Positions 7,119 through 15,246 of a stretch of 39,849 nt of DNA are shown here, piece by piece (position 1 is the first letter of the stretch; each line of letters opens with the position of its first letter). The DNA comes from Victivallales bacterium. Lineage in GTDB: Bacteria > Verrucomicrobiota > Lentisphaeria > Oligosphaerales > Oligosphaeraceae. The notes beneath the pieces are model-generated. The model was not told the DNA's origin. It saw only the letters and a program-made list of their open reading frames with translations, and searched no databases. Position numbers and translations under genes: made by a program. Where the stretch lies: NCBI GenBank assembly GCA_017554445.1, contig JAFZIJ010000205.1, forward strand, positions 1 to 39,849, given 5' to 3'.

Positions 7119-7955
7119 ATGAACACGAATGATGAATCCATTTCCGTTGAACTTCAGGAGAAACTGAGCCGACTAAAGGACTATCTGCGCGAACTTGGTT
7201 CGCTGGCGGTCGGTTTTTCCGGCGGTGTGGATTCATCCTTCCTGCTGGCCGTTGCAGCGGAAACACTTGGGGACAAAGCAATGGCGGTAACTGGAGTCGA
7301 TGCGTCAGTTCCGCAACGCGAGGTGGATGAGGCGATGGCGTTCTGCAAGGACAGGGGAATCAAACACATTCTCTGCAAAGTCAATCCATTGGCTGAGCAC
7401 GGATACAGGTTTAACGGGCCTGACAGGTGCTATTTCTGCAAACGCGGCATCTTCTCCGAAGTGATGCGCATCGCACGTGAAAACGGAATTCAATATTCAG
7501 CAGAAGGATCCAATCTCGACGATATCGGGGATTACAGGCCTGGTCTGCGCGCTGTCGCCGAACTTGGCGTGAAAAGTCCGCTCCGTGAAGCAGGTCTGCA
7601 TAAGATGGATATCCGGTTGCTATCCAAAATGATGGGACTTCCCACATGGAGCAAGCCAGCATATGCATGTCTTGGGTCGCGTTTCGTCTATGGGGAAGAG
7701 ATCACCGAAGAGAAGCTGCGAATGATTGACAGGGCTGAACAGTTTCTGATCGAACATGGATTCTTTGAGGAACGTGTCAGACTGCATGGCAAAATTGCCA
7801 GAATTGAAGTTCCCGCACAAGATATACCGAAACTTGCCGCCGATGGTCTTCGGCAGGAGATTTACGCAACCTTTAAAGAGATAGGTTTTCAATTTGTCAC
7901 GTTGGACATGGCCGGATACCGTATGGGAAGCATGAATACAACGCTTCCGAAATAA
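7119..7955 (+). CDS. larE: LarE-type ATP-dependent sulfur transferase, probable iron-sulfur variant
   Basis: The 278-residue PP-loop protein has SGGVDSSFLL at 34-43, GVDASVPQREVDEA, DRCYFCKRG with C104 and C107, EGSNLDDIGDYRPGLRA, VKSPLREAGLHK and KPAYACLGSRFVYGEEIT with C184. In LarE of Lactobacillus plantarum the last cysteine is sacrificed as sulfur donor for the nickel-pincer cofactor of lactate racemase. LarE proteins that add a CxxC, as here, bind a [4Fe-4S] cluster and can pass on sulfide catalytically. No larA, larB or larC is in the window, so the acceptor may be something other than the pincer cofactor. AGGAGG precedes the ATG. It is the fifth gene of the thiS operon. Confidence 0.88.
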   Translation: MNTNDESISVELQEKLSRLKDYLRELGSLAVGFSGGVDSSFLLAVAAETLGDKAMAVTGVDASVPQREVDEAMAFCKDRGIKHILCKVNPLAEHGYRFNGPDRCYFCKRGIFSEVMRIARENGIQYSAEGSNLDDIGDYRPGLRAVAELGVKSPLREAGLHKMDIRLLSKMMGLPTWSKPAYACLGSRFVYGEEITEEKLRMIDRAEQFLIEHGFFEERVRLHGKIARIEVPAQDIPKLAADGLRQEIYATFKEIGFQFVTLDMAGYRMGSMNTTLPK

Positions 7956-7993
7956 TACGGCAGGAATGGGTTATCAAAGAAAGGAGACAACGA

Positions 7994-9136
7994 ATGTTCG
8001 AAAAAGATACAATTTGCGTTCATCCGACACGATGTAAAAAGACGGCCTACGGTGCAGTGGCGACGCCGATTTTCCAGTCGGCGACGTTTGCGCATGAGGG
8101 ACTTGACAAAGATTCTGAGTTCAGTTATTCACGTCTGCAGAATCCGACCCGCGCCGCATTGGAGGCAAGAGTCGCGGAATTGGAGGACGGCGTCGATGCC
8201 ATTGCATTCTCCAGCGGCATGGCGGCGGAGACGACGCTGATGAATCTCTTTGAATCCCAAGGACATATCATTGCCGGTGATGATCTCTATGGCGGCACGT
8301 TGCGGCTGTTTCGGCATATTTCGACTCCAGCTGGGCTTCGGTTTGATTTCACGGATATGTCATCGCCGGAAAACATCCGCCAGAAATTGCGGCCGGATAC
8401 GAAAGCGGTCTATGTGGAGACACCGAGCAATCCCACCATGCAAGTTACGGATATCGCCGCCGTTGCGGATATTGTGCATTCCGTCGGTGGGCTGCTGATT
8501 GTTGATAACACGTTTCTTTCGCCGCTGTTTCAACGTCCGCTTGAATTAGGCGCGGACATTGTCGTGCACAGCGGTACGAAATATCTTGGAGGGCACAACG
8601 ATACGTTGGCGGGTTTCTTGGTGGTGAAGGATCAGGAGATTGCGGAAAAACTGCGGTTTCATGCAAAGACGGTCGGCGCGGGCTTGGCTCCGTTCGATTG
8701 TTTTTTGCTTGAACGTGGCATTAAGACGCTTGCTGTTCGCCTTGAGAAACAGGCGGCGAACGCGGAGAAAATCGCGCATTGGCTACGGCGGAGGCCTGAG
8801 GTGCGAAAGGTGTATTATATTGGTTTCCAAGATCATCCAGGCTATGAAATAACCAAGCGGCAATGTTCGGGCTTCGGCGGAATGTTGTCCATGGAAGTGG
8901 ACAGCCCTGAAACGGCCAGAAGGGTTCTGAAAGAGGTCAAGCTTTTCCAATATGCGGAAAGTCTTGGCGGTGTAGATAGCCTCATTACCTACCCGATGTG
9001 CCAGACACATGCCGATGTCCCTGAGGATGAACGCAATAGACGCGGCATCAACGACCGATTCCTGCGAATCTCCGTCGGGATTGAAAACGCAGACGATCTT
9101 ATCGAAGATCTCCGTCAGGCACTTGAAAACAAGTAG
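7994..9136 (+). CDS. Cystathionine gamma-synthase/gamma-lyase family PLP enzyme
   Basis: The 380-residue protein belongs to the Cys/Met-metabolism PLP family. The lysine that binds pyridoxal phosphate is K196 in VHSGTKYLGGHND; YSRLQNPTRAALEARVAELE, FSSGMAAETT, DDLYGGT, YVETPSNPTMQV and IVDNTFLSP are typical. It could act as cystathionine gamma-synthase, cystathionine gamma-lyase, or O-acyl-homoserine sulfhydrylase; the sequence alone does not decide. AAGGAG lies ahead of the ATG. Together with the MalY-type lyase nine bases downstream it could convert cysteine, cystathionine and homocysteine into one another, feeding or draining the cysteine pool used by the adjacent encapsulin operon. Confidence 0.9.
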   Translation: MFEKDTICVHPTRCKKTAYGAVATPIFQSATFAHEGLDKDSEFSYSRLQNPTRAALEARVAELEDGVDAIAFSSGMAAETTLMNLFESQGHIIAGDDLYGGTLRLFRHISTPAGLRFDFTDMSSPENIRQKLRPDTKAVYVETPSNPTMQVTDIAAVADIVHSVGGLLIVDNTFLSPLFQRPLELGADIVVHSGTKYLGGHNDTLAGFLVVKDQEIAEKLRFHAKTVGAGLAPFDCFLLERGIKTLAVRLEKQAANAEKIAHWLRRRPEVRKVYYIGFQDHPGYEITKRQCSGFGGMLSMEVDSPETARRVLKEVKLFQYAESLGGVDSLITYPMCQTHADVPEDERNRRGINDRFLRISVGIENADDLIEDLRQALENK

Positions 9137-9145
9137 GATCCAAAT

Positions 9146-10324
9146 ATGAAATACGATTTTGACCAAATCATCCCGCGCAACCATACCAACAGCCTCAAAT
9201 ACGATTTTGCAAAAGAAAGAGGCAAGCCGGATGGGCTATTGCCTATGTGGGTGGCGGATATGGACTTCCAGACGCCGCCCGCTGTTCGGGAAGCTCTTGC
9301 CGCGAAAGCCGCGCATGGCATCTTCGGTTATTCCGAACCGGACAAAATGTATTTTGAGGCGCTTTCAAACTGGTTCGGAACACGGCACGATTGGATGGTT
9401 GATCCGTACACGGCGGTTATCACTCCGGGCGTAGTGTTCGCTATTTGCACATTGATCCGCTGCCTGACGCAGGCTGGAGATGCAGTACTGATACAAGAAC
9501 CTGTGTATTACTGTTTTAGGGAAGGCATTCGTGACAATGGTCGCAAGGTCGTTGTCAATGAATTGCTCTTTGACGGGAAGCAATACCATATTGATTTTGA
9601 AGATTTCGAGCGGAAAATCATCGAAAACGATGTGAAGTTGTTTGTGCTGTGCAGTCCGCACAATCCAGTCGGACGCGTATGGACAAAGGACGAACTTGTC
9701 CGAATGGCGGAAATCTGCCTGCGCCATGGCGTGTTTGTCGTGGCGGATGAAATCCATGAAGATTTCGTCTATCATGGAAAACGGCATACGGTGTTTGCGT
9801 CGCTATCAGAAGATGTTGCAAACAATTGCGCGGTCTGCACCGCGCCGAGCAAGACGTTCAATCTCGCCGCCTTGCACAACGCCAATATCTTCATTGCCAA
9901 TGCACAAGTACGCAAAGCATTCAAACGTGAACTGGACGCGGAAGGTTTCAGCCAGTCGAACGTCATGGGCTTGGTCGCTTGCCAGGCTGCTTATCAGTTC
10001 GGAGCGGAATGGCTGGATCAGCTTATCGTTTATCTGGAAGACAACGTCACGCTTATGCGTGAAACATTCCAGACGCATATGCCGCAGATTCAGCTTGTCG
10101 AGCCGGAAGGCACCTATCTTCCATGGGTGAATTTCTCCCAATTGGGGCTGAATGTTCCCGAACTGGAACGTTTCATCATCGATCGTGCGAAACTCTGGCT
10201 GGACGGCGGTACCGTTTTCGGAACAAGCGGCGCGGGATTCCAGCGATTCAACATCGCGGTCCCCCGCGCCATCTTGCAACAGGCGTTGTCCCAATTGGAA
10301 AACGCCGTTCGTCAGATTTCATAA
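9146..10324 (+). CDS. patB: MalY/PatB-family cysteine-S-conjugate beta-lyase
   Basis: The 392-residue aminotransferase-fold protein reads PRNHTNSLKYDF near its start, LPMWVADMDFQTPPAV, the PatB-typical GIFGYSEPD, PHNPVGRVW, VADEIHEDF and APSKTFNLAAL, whose lysine carries PLP. The family cleaves the C-S bond of cystathionine and related substrates to homocysteine, pyruvate and ammonia. It follows the gamma-family enzyme by nine bases and closes the plus-strand sulfur operon. Its last 13 bases overlap the end of the converging serine acetyltransferase gene, leaving no room for a separate terminator between the two operons. Confidence 0.92.
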   Translation: MKYDFDQIIPRNHTNSLKYDFAKERGKPDGLLPMWVADMDFQTPPAVREALAAKAAHGIFGYSEPDKMYFEALSNWFGTRHDWMVDPYTAVITPGVVFAICTLIRCLTQAGDAVLIQEPVYYCFREGIRDNGRKVVVNELLFDGKQYHIDFEDFERKIIENDVKLFVLCSPHNPVGRVWTKDELVRMAEICLRHGVFVVADEIHEDFVYHGKRHTVFASLSEDVANNCAVCTAPSKTFNLAALHNANIFIANAQVRKAFKRELDAEGFSQSNVMGLVACQAAYQFGAEWLDQLIVYLEDNVTLMRETFQTHMPQIQLVEPEGTYLPWVNFSQLGLNVPELERFIIDRAKLWLDGGTVFGTSGAGFQRFNIAVPRAILQQALSQLENAVRQIS

Positions 10325-11250
10325 TTCAGGAATTCGCCATTTTGGAACTCCACGCTTTTATTGCGTTTGAACTGGAGTTCGGGCATTTTGGCGCTGACAC
10401 GCGTCTGTTCGGGAACAGATTTTGTCACAAAGGCGTTGCCGCCGATCACCACGCCGCCGCTGATGACCGTTTCGCCGCCAAGAATGGACGCTCCTGAATA
10501 AATGGTCACGTCGTCTTCAATGGTCGGATGCCGTTTCTTGCCTTTCAACTGCTGGCCGCCGCGTGTTGACAAGGCGCCCAATGTGACGCCTTGGTAGATT
10601 TTCGCGTGCTCTCCGATCTCCGCTGTTTCGCCAATGACAATGCCCGTGCCATGGTCGATGAAGAAATACCGCCCCAATGTCGCTCCTGGATGGATGTCGA
10701 TTCCCGTGAGACTATGGGCGTATTCCGTCATGACGCGTGGAATCAACGGCACACCAAGCACATGCAGTTCGTGGGCAATCCTGTTTACCATGGTGGCGTA
10801 TATGCCTGGATAAGAGGAAATAACTTCGTCACGACTGAATGCGGCTGGATCGCCTTCGAAGGCGGCTTCGATGTCGGTTGCGAGATATTCGCGGATTTTG
10901 GGAATCGTCGCCAAAAAAGCATCCACGATTTCTTCGCTGCGTTTTTGTGTCACATCGTCTGAAACATGGCTGTATTCTTCTTTGAAAAGACGGAGCGTCT
11001 TTTCGACCTGCTCAAGAAGCGTTTCGCGAATCTCTTCAAGCAACTGCTTCGTGTATGAGCGGATGTTGTCGCTCCGTAGCTCCGTCTCGTCAAAGAAGCC
11101 CGGGAAGATGACGTACTGCAACTTCTTCAGCACAGCCAGAATCAGATGGCGTTTGGGAAAATGCTTCTCTCCGATCTTGCCGATATGCGGATGCTGGACA
11201 TAGCTGTCCAGCACCGCTTCCAATACATTGTTGCCTATCTCACGTCCCAT
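10312..11250 (-). CDS. epsC: Serine O-acetyltransferase (EpsC/SrpH type)
   Basis: The 312-residue protein makes O-acetylserine from serine and acetyl-CoA. After an alpha-helical N-terminal half of about 170 residues the left-handed beta-helix begins: DIHPGATLGRYFFIDHG, VIGETAEIGEHAKIYQG, TLGALSTRGGQ, KKRHPTIEDDVTIYSGAS and ILGGETVISGGVVIGG. The long N-terminal domain and the RGGQ-KRHPT motif match the EpsC group rather than enteric CysE. Acetyltransferases of this type (SrpH in cyanobacteria) are the usual neighbour of Family 2A encapsulins. GGAGGG precedes the ATG, 15 bases after the desulfurase stop, making it the last gene of the operon. It supplies the acceptor for the cysteine synthase encoded first. 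Confidence 0.93.
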   Translation of the reverse strand: MGREIGNNVLEAVLDSYVQHPHIGKIGEKHFPKRHLILAVLKKLQYVIFPGFFDETELRSDNIRSYTKQLLEEIRETLLEQVEKTLRLFKEEYSHVSDDVTQKRSEEIVDAFLATIPKIREYLATDIEAAFEGDPAAFSRDEVISSYPGIYATMVNRIAHELHVLGVPLIPRVMTEYAHSLTGIDIHPGATLGRYFFIDHGTGIVIGETAEIGEHAKIYQGVTLGALSTRGGQQLKGKKRHPTIEDDVTIYSGASILGGETVISGGVVIGGNAFVTKSVPEQTRVSAKMPELQFKRNKSVEFQNGEFLNYEI

Positions 11251-11265
11251 TCTGTCCCTCCGTGG

Positions 11266-12771
11266 TTAGCCGACCAAACGCGTCAACGCATCGGCCAGAA
11301 GATCGATTTCCTCTGGCGTGTTGTAGAATGCGAGCACGGGGCGCACCGTGCCTTCCAGACCATAGTGCCGAAGAATAGGCTGTGCGCAGTGATGGCCTGC
11401 ACGAACCGCGATGCCTTGGCTGTCCAGATATTTTCCGACGGAGGCGATGTCGTGGTTGTCCAATACGAACGACAGCACGCCGGATTTGTCTCGTGCCGTG
11501 CCGATCAGATGTAGGCCCGGTATGGCAGCCAGACGCTCCATGCCGTATTGTGTCAGTTCATGCTCGTATGCGGCGATATTCACCATGCCGATCTGCATCA
11601 TGTATTCGAGCGCCGCGCCCAGGCCGACCGCATCCGCGATGCTGCCCGTTCCGGCCTCGAATTTGTTCGGGGCGGATTGGTAGATGGTGCGTTCGAACGT
11701 GACATCCGCGATCATGTTGCCGCCGCCCTGATAGGGCTGCGCCTCTTCGAGTGCGTCGGTCTTGCCATAGACGGCGCCGATTCCGTTCGGACCGAAAATC
11801 TTATGGCCGGAGAATACATAAAAGTCAGGATCCAGGGCGGTTACATTGACAGGAATATGCGCGACGGATTGCGCTCCATCAATCAGAATGCGCACACCGT
11901 GGGCATGCGCGATGGCGACGAGTTCCGCGACGGGCGTGACCGTCCCGAGCACGTTCGAAACATGCGTGACGGACACGAACCGTGTATGCTCGTTGAATAG
12001 TTTTGCGTATTCGGCGAGATTGAGTTGGCCGTTCGCATCAACAGGAATGACCCGCAGTTTTGCGCCAGTCGCCGCCGCAATCATCTGCCATGGTACGATG
12101 TTCGCATGGTGCTCCAACAACGAAACGATGATTTCGTCGCCGTTGCGAAGCAGAGGACGTACGTAGCTTTGCGCGACCAGATTGATGCCTTCGGTCGTGC
12201 CGCGAACAAACACGATGTCTTTTGAATTGCCCGCTCCCAGAAACTTAGCCACCGTTGAACGTGCGTTTTCGTAAGCGTCTGTCGAACGTGCGGCCAGTTC
12301 GTGAGCACCGCGATGCACGTTGGAGTTCTCATGCGTATAGTAGTATGAGATGCGGTCGATGACCTGCTTGGGGCGCTGTGTTGTGGCGCCGTTGTCAAAC
12401 CAGACCAGCTGTCTTCCTGACGAAAGAGGCTCCTGCAGGATGGGGAAATCTGTGCGTAGCTTCTCCACTGGAATGGAGCCGATGGTCGCATGTGAGCGCG
12501 ACAGCGGCTTCGTTTGGGAGGACGTAGCCGTTGGCGCGTCCGCCGCCTTTGTGGCGGACACCAAGGTCGGCGAATAAGCTGCGGAAGATGGCGATGGCGC
12601 GTCGGACTGCTCGCGAAGCACGTCGGTTGCAATCTTCGCCCAGTCCGTTCCTGATGTCGTGGTGGTGTTCTGCGCAGGCTCGCCGAACAATTCCGCCGCC
12701 ATGTTCAACAGCTCGCCTTCGGTAGGTAGGCCTGCTGTGGCGGGATTCAGATTAGTCTCGTTTATAGTCAT
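11266..12771 (-). CDS. sufS: SufS-type cysteine desulfurase with N-terminal encapsulin-cargo extension
   Basis: The 501-residue product has two parts. Residues 1-100 are unrelated to SufS: a short helical motif LPTEGELLNMAAELFGE at 15-31, a second one (DWAKIATDVLRE, 43-54), then a Ser/Thr/Ala/Pro-rich, probably disordered linker. Residues 101-501 are a group II desulfurase with LRTDFPIL, WFDNGATTQRP, VHRGAHELAARS, the PLP lysine in FSGHKIFGPNGIG and the persulfide cysteine C462 in RAGHHCAQP. Such disordered extensions target cysteine desulfurase into Family 2A encapsulin shells, and the shell gene lies directly upstream, overlapping by 20 bases. The start is ATG 12771 with GGAGG twelve bases ahead; GTG 12780 and ATG 12798 in the same frame are possible. 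Confidence 0.93.
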   Translation of the reverse strand: MTINETNLNPATAGLPTEGELLNMAAELFGEPAQNTTTTSGTDWAKIATDVLREQSDAPSPSSAAYSPTLVSATKAADAPTATSSQTKPLSRSHATIGSIPVEKLRTDFPILQEPLSSGRQLVWFDNGATTQRPKQVIDRISYYYTHENSNVHRGAHELAARSTDAYENARSTVAKFLGAGNSKDIVFVRGTTEGINLVAQSYVRPLLRNGDEIIVSLLEHHANIVPWQMIAAATGAKLRVIPVDANGQLNLAEYAKLFNEHTRFVSVTHVSNVLGTVTPVAELVAIAHAHGVRILIDGAQSVAHIPVNVTALDPDFYVFSGHKIFGPNGIGAVYGKTDALEEAQPYQGGGNMIADVTFERTIYQSAPNKFEAGTGSIADAVGLGAALEYMMQIGMVNIAAYEHELTQYGMERLAAIPGLHLIGTARDKSGVLSFVLDNHDIASVGKYLDSQGIAVRAGHHCAQPILRHYGLEGTVRPVLAFYNTPEEIDLLADALTRLVG

Positions 12772-13708
12772 AATATTCACCAACCTCCACGTCTTCAAGC
12801 ACCGCTATGGCATCGTCGGCCAGAATCGCCGCAGAGCAATACAGCGATAGCAGATAAGAGGCGACTCCCTTGTCATCAATGCCGCGGAAGCGAATGGAAA
12901 GGCCACGGGAATGCTCGCCCTGCAAGCCTGCTTGATACAATCCGATGACGCCGCGTTTCGTTTCGCCTGTGCGGATGAGCAGAATGTTCGTCTTGCCGCT
13001 CGGCGACTTCGGATTCTTCAGGCCGTCAACCAGCATCTTGTCTGACGGAATCAACGGAATGCCGCGCCAGAGGATGAAGGTTCCGCCGTTGATGTTGGCG
13101 GTCACCGGCGGAACGCCGCGACGTGTGCATTCGCGCTCGAATGCCGCAATGGCACGCGGATGCGCAAGGAAGAAGGACGGTTCTTTCCATACTTTGGAGA
13201 TGAGTTCGTCCAAATCGTCCGGCGTGGGGGCGCCGACGCTGTTGTGGGGCTGGATTCGCTGTGAATCGGCGACATTCTTCAGAAGACCATAGTCGTCGTT
13301 GTTGATGAGCTGGCTTTCCTGACGTTCGCGCAGACTTTCCACTGCCAACGCGAGCTGCTCTTTCGTCTGGTCGTACGGCGAACTGAAAACATCCGTCACC
13401 TGAGTGTTGACGTTGATGATGGTGGAGATCGAGTTGAGGATGTATTCACGCGGCTTCTCTTCATAGTCGATGAAGCCCTGCGGAATGACGGTGCTTTTCG
13501 GCTTGGAACTGCAAAGCACTTCCAGCGGCGTATTGCCTTCCTTTACACGGTTGACACGGTAGATACCTGCATCCAGGCCTTTGAATTCCAGAAATTTGGA
13601 GAGCCATTTCGGAGTCAGTAGCCCGAATTGCGGTTTGGTCTTCGACACATCTGCCAGCTGATAGGCCGCAGCTTTTCCTAAGGCGTTGATTTTGATTTCA
13701 TCGGACAT
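12752..13708 (-). CDS. srpI: Family 2A encapsulin shell protein (SrpI-like)
   Basis: The 318-residue protein is an HK97-fold capsid-like shell subunit. Recognisable family stretches are ALGKAAAYQLADVSKTKPQF, TPKWLSKFLEF, GIYRVNRVKEGNTP, REYILNSISTIINVNTQVTD, FSSPYDQTKEQLALAVESLR, the FFLAHPRAIAAFERECTRRG helix, GGTFILWRGIPLIPSDK and the late GVIGLYQAGL. Family 2A shells enclose a cysteine desulfurase and have been linked to elemental sulfur storage. Here the downstream gene overlaps it and encodes a desulfurase with a matching extension. AAGGAAG precedes the ATG. It lacks the cyclic-nucleotide domain of Family 2B. The shell is fifth in an operon that starts with CysM, Mec and CysO-like genes, which is not the standard neighbourhood I know for these shells. 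Confidence 0.92.
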   Translation of the reverse strand: MSDEIKINALGKAAAYQLADVSKTKPQFGLLTPKWLSKFLEFKGLDAGIYRVNRVKEGNTPLEVLCSSKPKSTVIPQGFIDYEEKPREYILNSISTIINVNTQVTDVFSSPYDQTKEQLALAVESLRERQESQLINNDDYGLLKNVADSQRIQPHNSVGAPTPDDLDELISKVWKEPSFFLAHPRAIAAFERECTRRGVPPVTANINGGTFILWRGIPLIPSDKMLVDGLKNPKSPSGKTNILLIRTGETKRGVIGLYQAGLQGEHSRGLSIRFRGIDDKGVASYLLSLYCSAAILADDAIAVLEDVEVGEYYDYKRD

Positions 13709-13765
13709 GTTCTTACTTCCTTCTCTTTATCTTGTTTTTCCTTTGATTCGCCCAAAAAAGGCTAA

Positions 13766-14947
13766 TCAGATTAACTTCACAGTTGGATCGACTTCGTTTT
13801 TCCAGCCTTGTACGCCGTCCAGCAGATTCATCAGTTTGCCTTGATAGCCGGCTGCACGCAGATTGCGTATGGCCAGAATGCTGCGTTGGCCGATCTTGCA
13901 GACGAAGACGGTGTCGATGGACGGATCCAGTTCATTCTGCCTGCGGATGATTTGGCCGAGCGGTATCGCTTTCGCGTTCGGGAACTTGAAGTAGGAACGC
14001 TCATGCGGTTCGCGCAGATCGATCACCTGCACAGGCTCGTTCGCATCGAAACGCCGTTTCAGTTCCGTGGCGGAAATGGATTCCACGGGAATGTCGTCCT
14101 GTGCCGTTTTCATGCCGCAGAACTGCTCGTAGTCGATGAGTTTCGTGATCGTCGGATGGCTTCCGCAGATCGGGCATTCGGGATCCGTCTCAAGTTTCAG
14201 TTCGCGGAATTTCATTTTCCACGCGTCGTAGAGCAGAAGGCGTCCTGTCAGTGTGTCACCGCCGCCGACCAGCAGTTTGATGACTTCCGTGGCCTGAAGC
14301 ATTCCGACGACGCCTGGCAGAACGCCCAGAACGCCGCCTTCCGCGCAGGATGGAACCAGTCCGGGCGGTGGCGGTTCGCGGTACAGGCAACGGTAGCATG
14401 GGCCGTGTTTTGCATAGAACACGCTGACTTGTCCCTCGAACTGGAACACTGATCCATACACGTTCGGCTTGCCGAGCAGGACGCATGCGTCATTTACGAG
14501 ATAGCGTGTCGGATAGTTGTCTGTTCCGTCCGCCACCACATCATATTCACGAATGATGTCCAACGCATTCTCGCTGTTCAGCGGTTCGTTGTAGGTGACT
14601 TCGTTGACCAACGGATTCAACGCTCGAATACGGTCACGCGCGGATGCGACTTTGGGACGGTCAACGTCACGCGTGCCGTGGATGATCTGGCGGTGGAGGT
14701 TCGAAATATCGACATTGTCGAAATCAACGAGACCGAGAGTCCCTACGCCGGCCGCAGCCAGATAGAGCGCAAGAGGTGCGCCCAAACCACCTGTGCCGAC
14801 AATCAAAACCTTCGCTCCCTTGAGTTTGCGTTGACCTTCAATTCCGACTTCGGATAGAAGAAGCTGGCGACTGTAACGCGTCAGATCGTCATGCTCTAAT
14901 TCCTTCCACCGTTCTTCCGGAACTACACTTGATATACCTTCGCTCAT
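13766..14947 (-). CDS. moeZ: MoeB/ThiF-type adenylyltransferase fused to rhodanese (MoeZ-like)
   Basis: Of the 393 residues, about 1-265 form an E1-like domain: LTRYSRQLLLSEVGIEGQ, the ATP site VGTGGLGAPLALYLAAAGVG, DFDNVDISNLHRQIIH, ADGTDNYPTRYLVND, and zinc-binding CYRC and CPIC pairs. Residues about 285-393 are a rhodanese domain with VIDLREPHERSYFKFPNA and the persulfide cysteine in VFVCKIGQRS. Such fusions adenylate the C-terminal glycine of a ubiquitin-like carrier and then hand it sulfur, giving a thiocarboxylate; MoeZ of Mycobacterium tuberculosis does this for CysO. The carrier gene lies three bases upstream, and its Gly-Gly codons double as the ribosome site (AGGAGG) for this gene. 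It may also charge the ThiS-type carrier of the neighbouring operon, which has no E1 of its own. Confidence 0.95.
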   Translation of the reverse strand: MSEGISSVVPEERWKELEHDDLTRYSRQLLLSEVGIEGQRKLKGAKVLIVGTGGLGAPLALYLAAAGVGTLGLVDFDNVDISNLHRQIIHGTRDVDRPKVASARDRIRALNPLVNEVTYNEPLNSENALDIIREYDVVADGTDNYPTRYLVNDACVLLGKPNVYGSVFQFEGQVSVFYAKHGPCYRCLYREPPPPGLVPSCAEGGVLGVLPGVVGMLQATEVIKLLVGGGDTLTGRLLLYDAWKMKFRELKLETDPECPICGSHPTITKLIDYEQFCGMKTAQDDIPVESISATELKRRFDANEPVQVIDLREPHERSYFKFPNAKAIPLGQIIRRQNELDPSIDTVFVCKIGQRSILAIRNLRAAGYQGKLMNLLDGVQGWKNEVDPTVKLI

Positions 14948-14950
14948 GTT

Positions 14951-15229
14951 TCAGCATCCTCCTGCAATGGCTGGAACGAGCATGATAGTCGCACCTTGCG
15001 CGACTTTCGTGTCGAGCCCGTTCAGTTTCTTGATGTTCGTTCCGTCAACAAAGACATTCACGAATCCACGCAATTTCACATCGTCTTCGTAAATCTGATG
15101 TTTCAAATCAGGATACTGTGCGGCGAGATTACCAAGAGTTTCGCCGACGGTGGAGCCTTCCACTTCGATATCGGATTTACGGTCCACAAAAGACCTCAAT
15201 GCGGTTGGGATTAGAATCGTTACGCTCAT
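14951..15229 (-). CDS. cysO: CysO-like ubiquitin-fold sulfur carrier with encoded C-terminal cysteine
   Basis: The 92-residue beta-grasp protein follows the CysO pattern: MSVTILIPTALRSF, EGSTVGETLGNLAAQYP, RGFVNVFVDGTNI, LDTKVAQGATIMLVPAIAGGC. Mycobacterial CysO ends in AVAGG. Here one more codon, TGC for cysteine, follows the diglycine before the TGA, which I checked base by base at 14951-14959. An E1 enzyme needs a free terminal glycine, so the cysteine would have to be removed first. The gene just upstream encodes a JAMM protease of the Mec type, which in mycobacteria cuts exactly the Gly-Cys bond of the CysO-cysteine adduct. The translation product therefore resembles the pathway intermediate. 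AAGGAGG precedes the ATG; it lies 17 bases after mec. Confidence 0.92.
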   Translation of the reverse strand: MSVTILIPTALRSFVDRKSDIEVEGSTVGETLGNLAAQYPDLKHQIYEDDVKLRGFVNVFVDGTNIKKLNGLDTKVAQGATIMLVPAIAGGC

Positions 15230-15246
15230 GTTAAGCCTCCTTGTAT

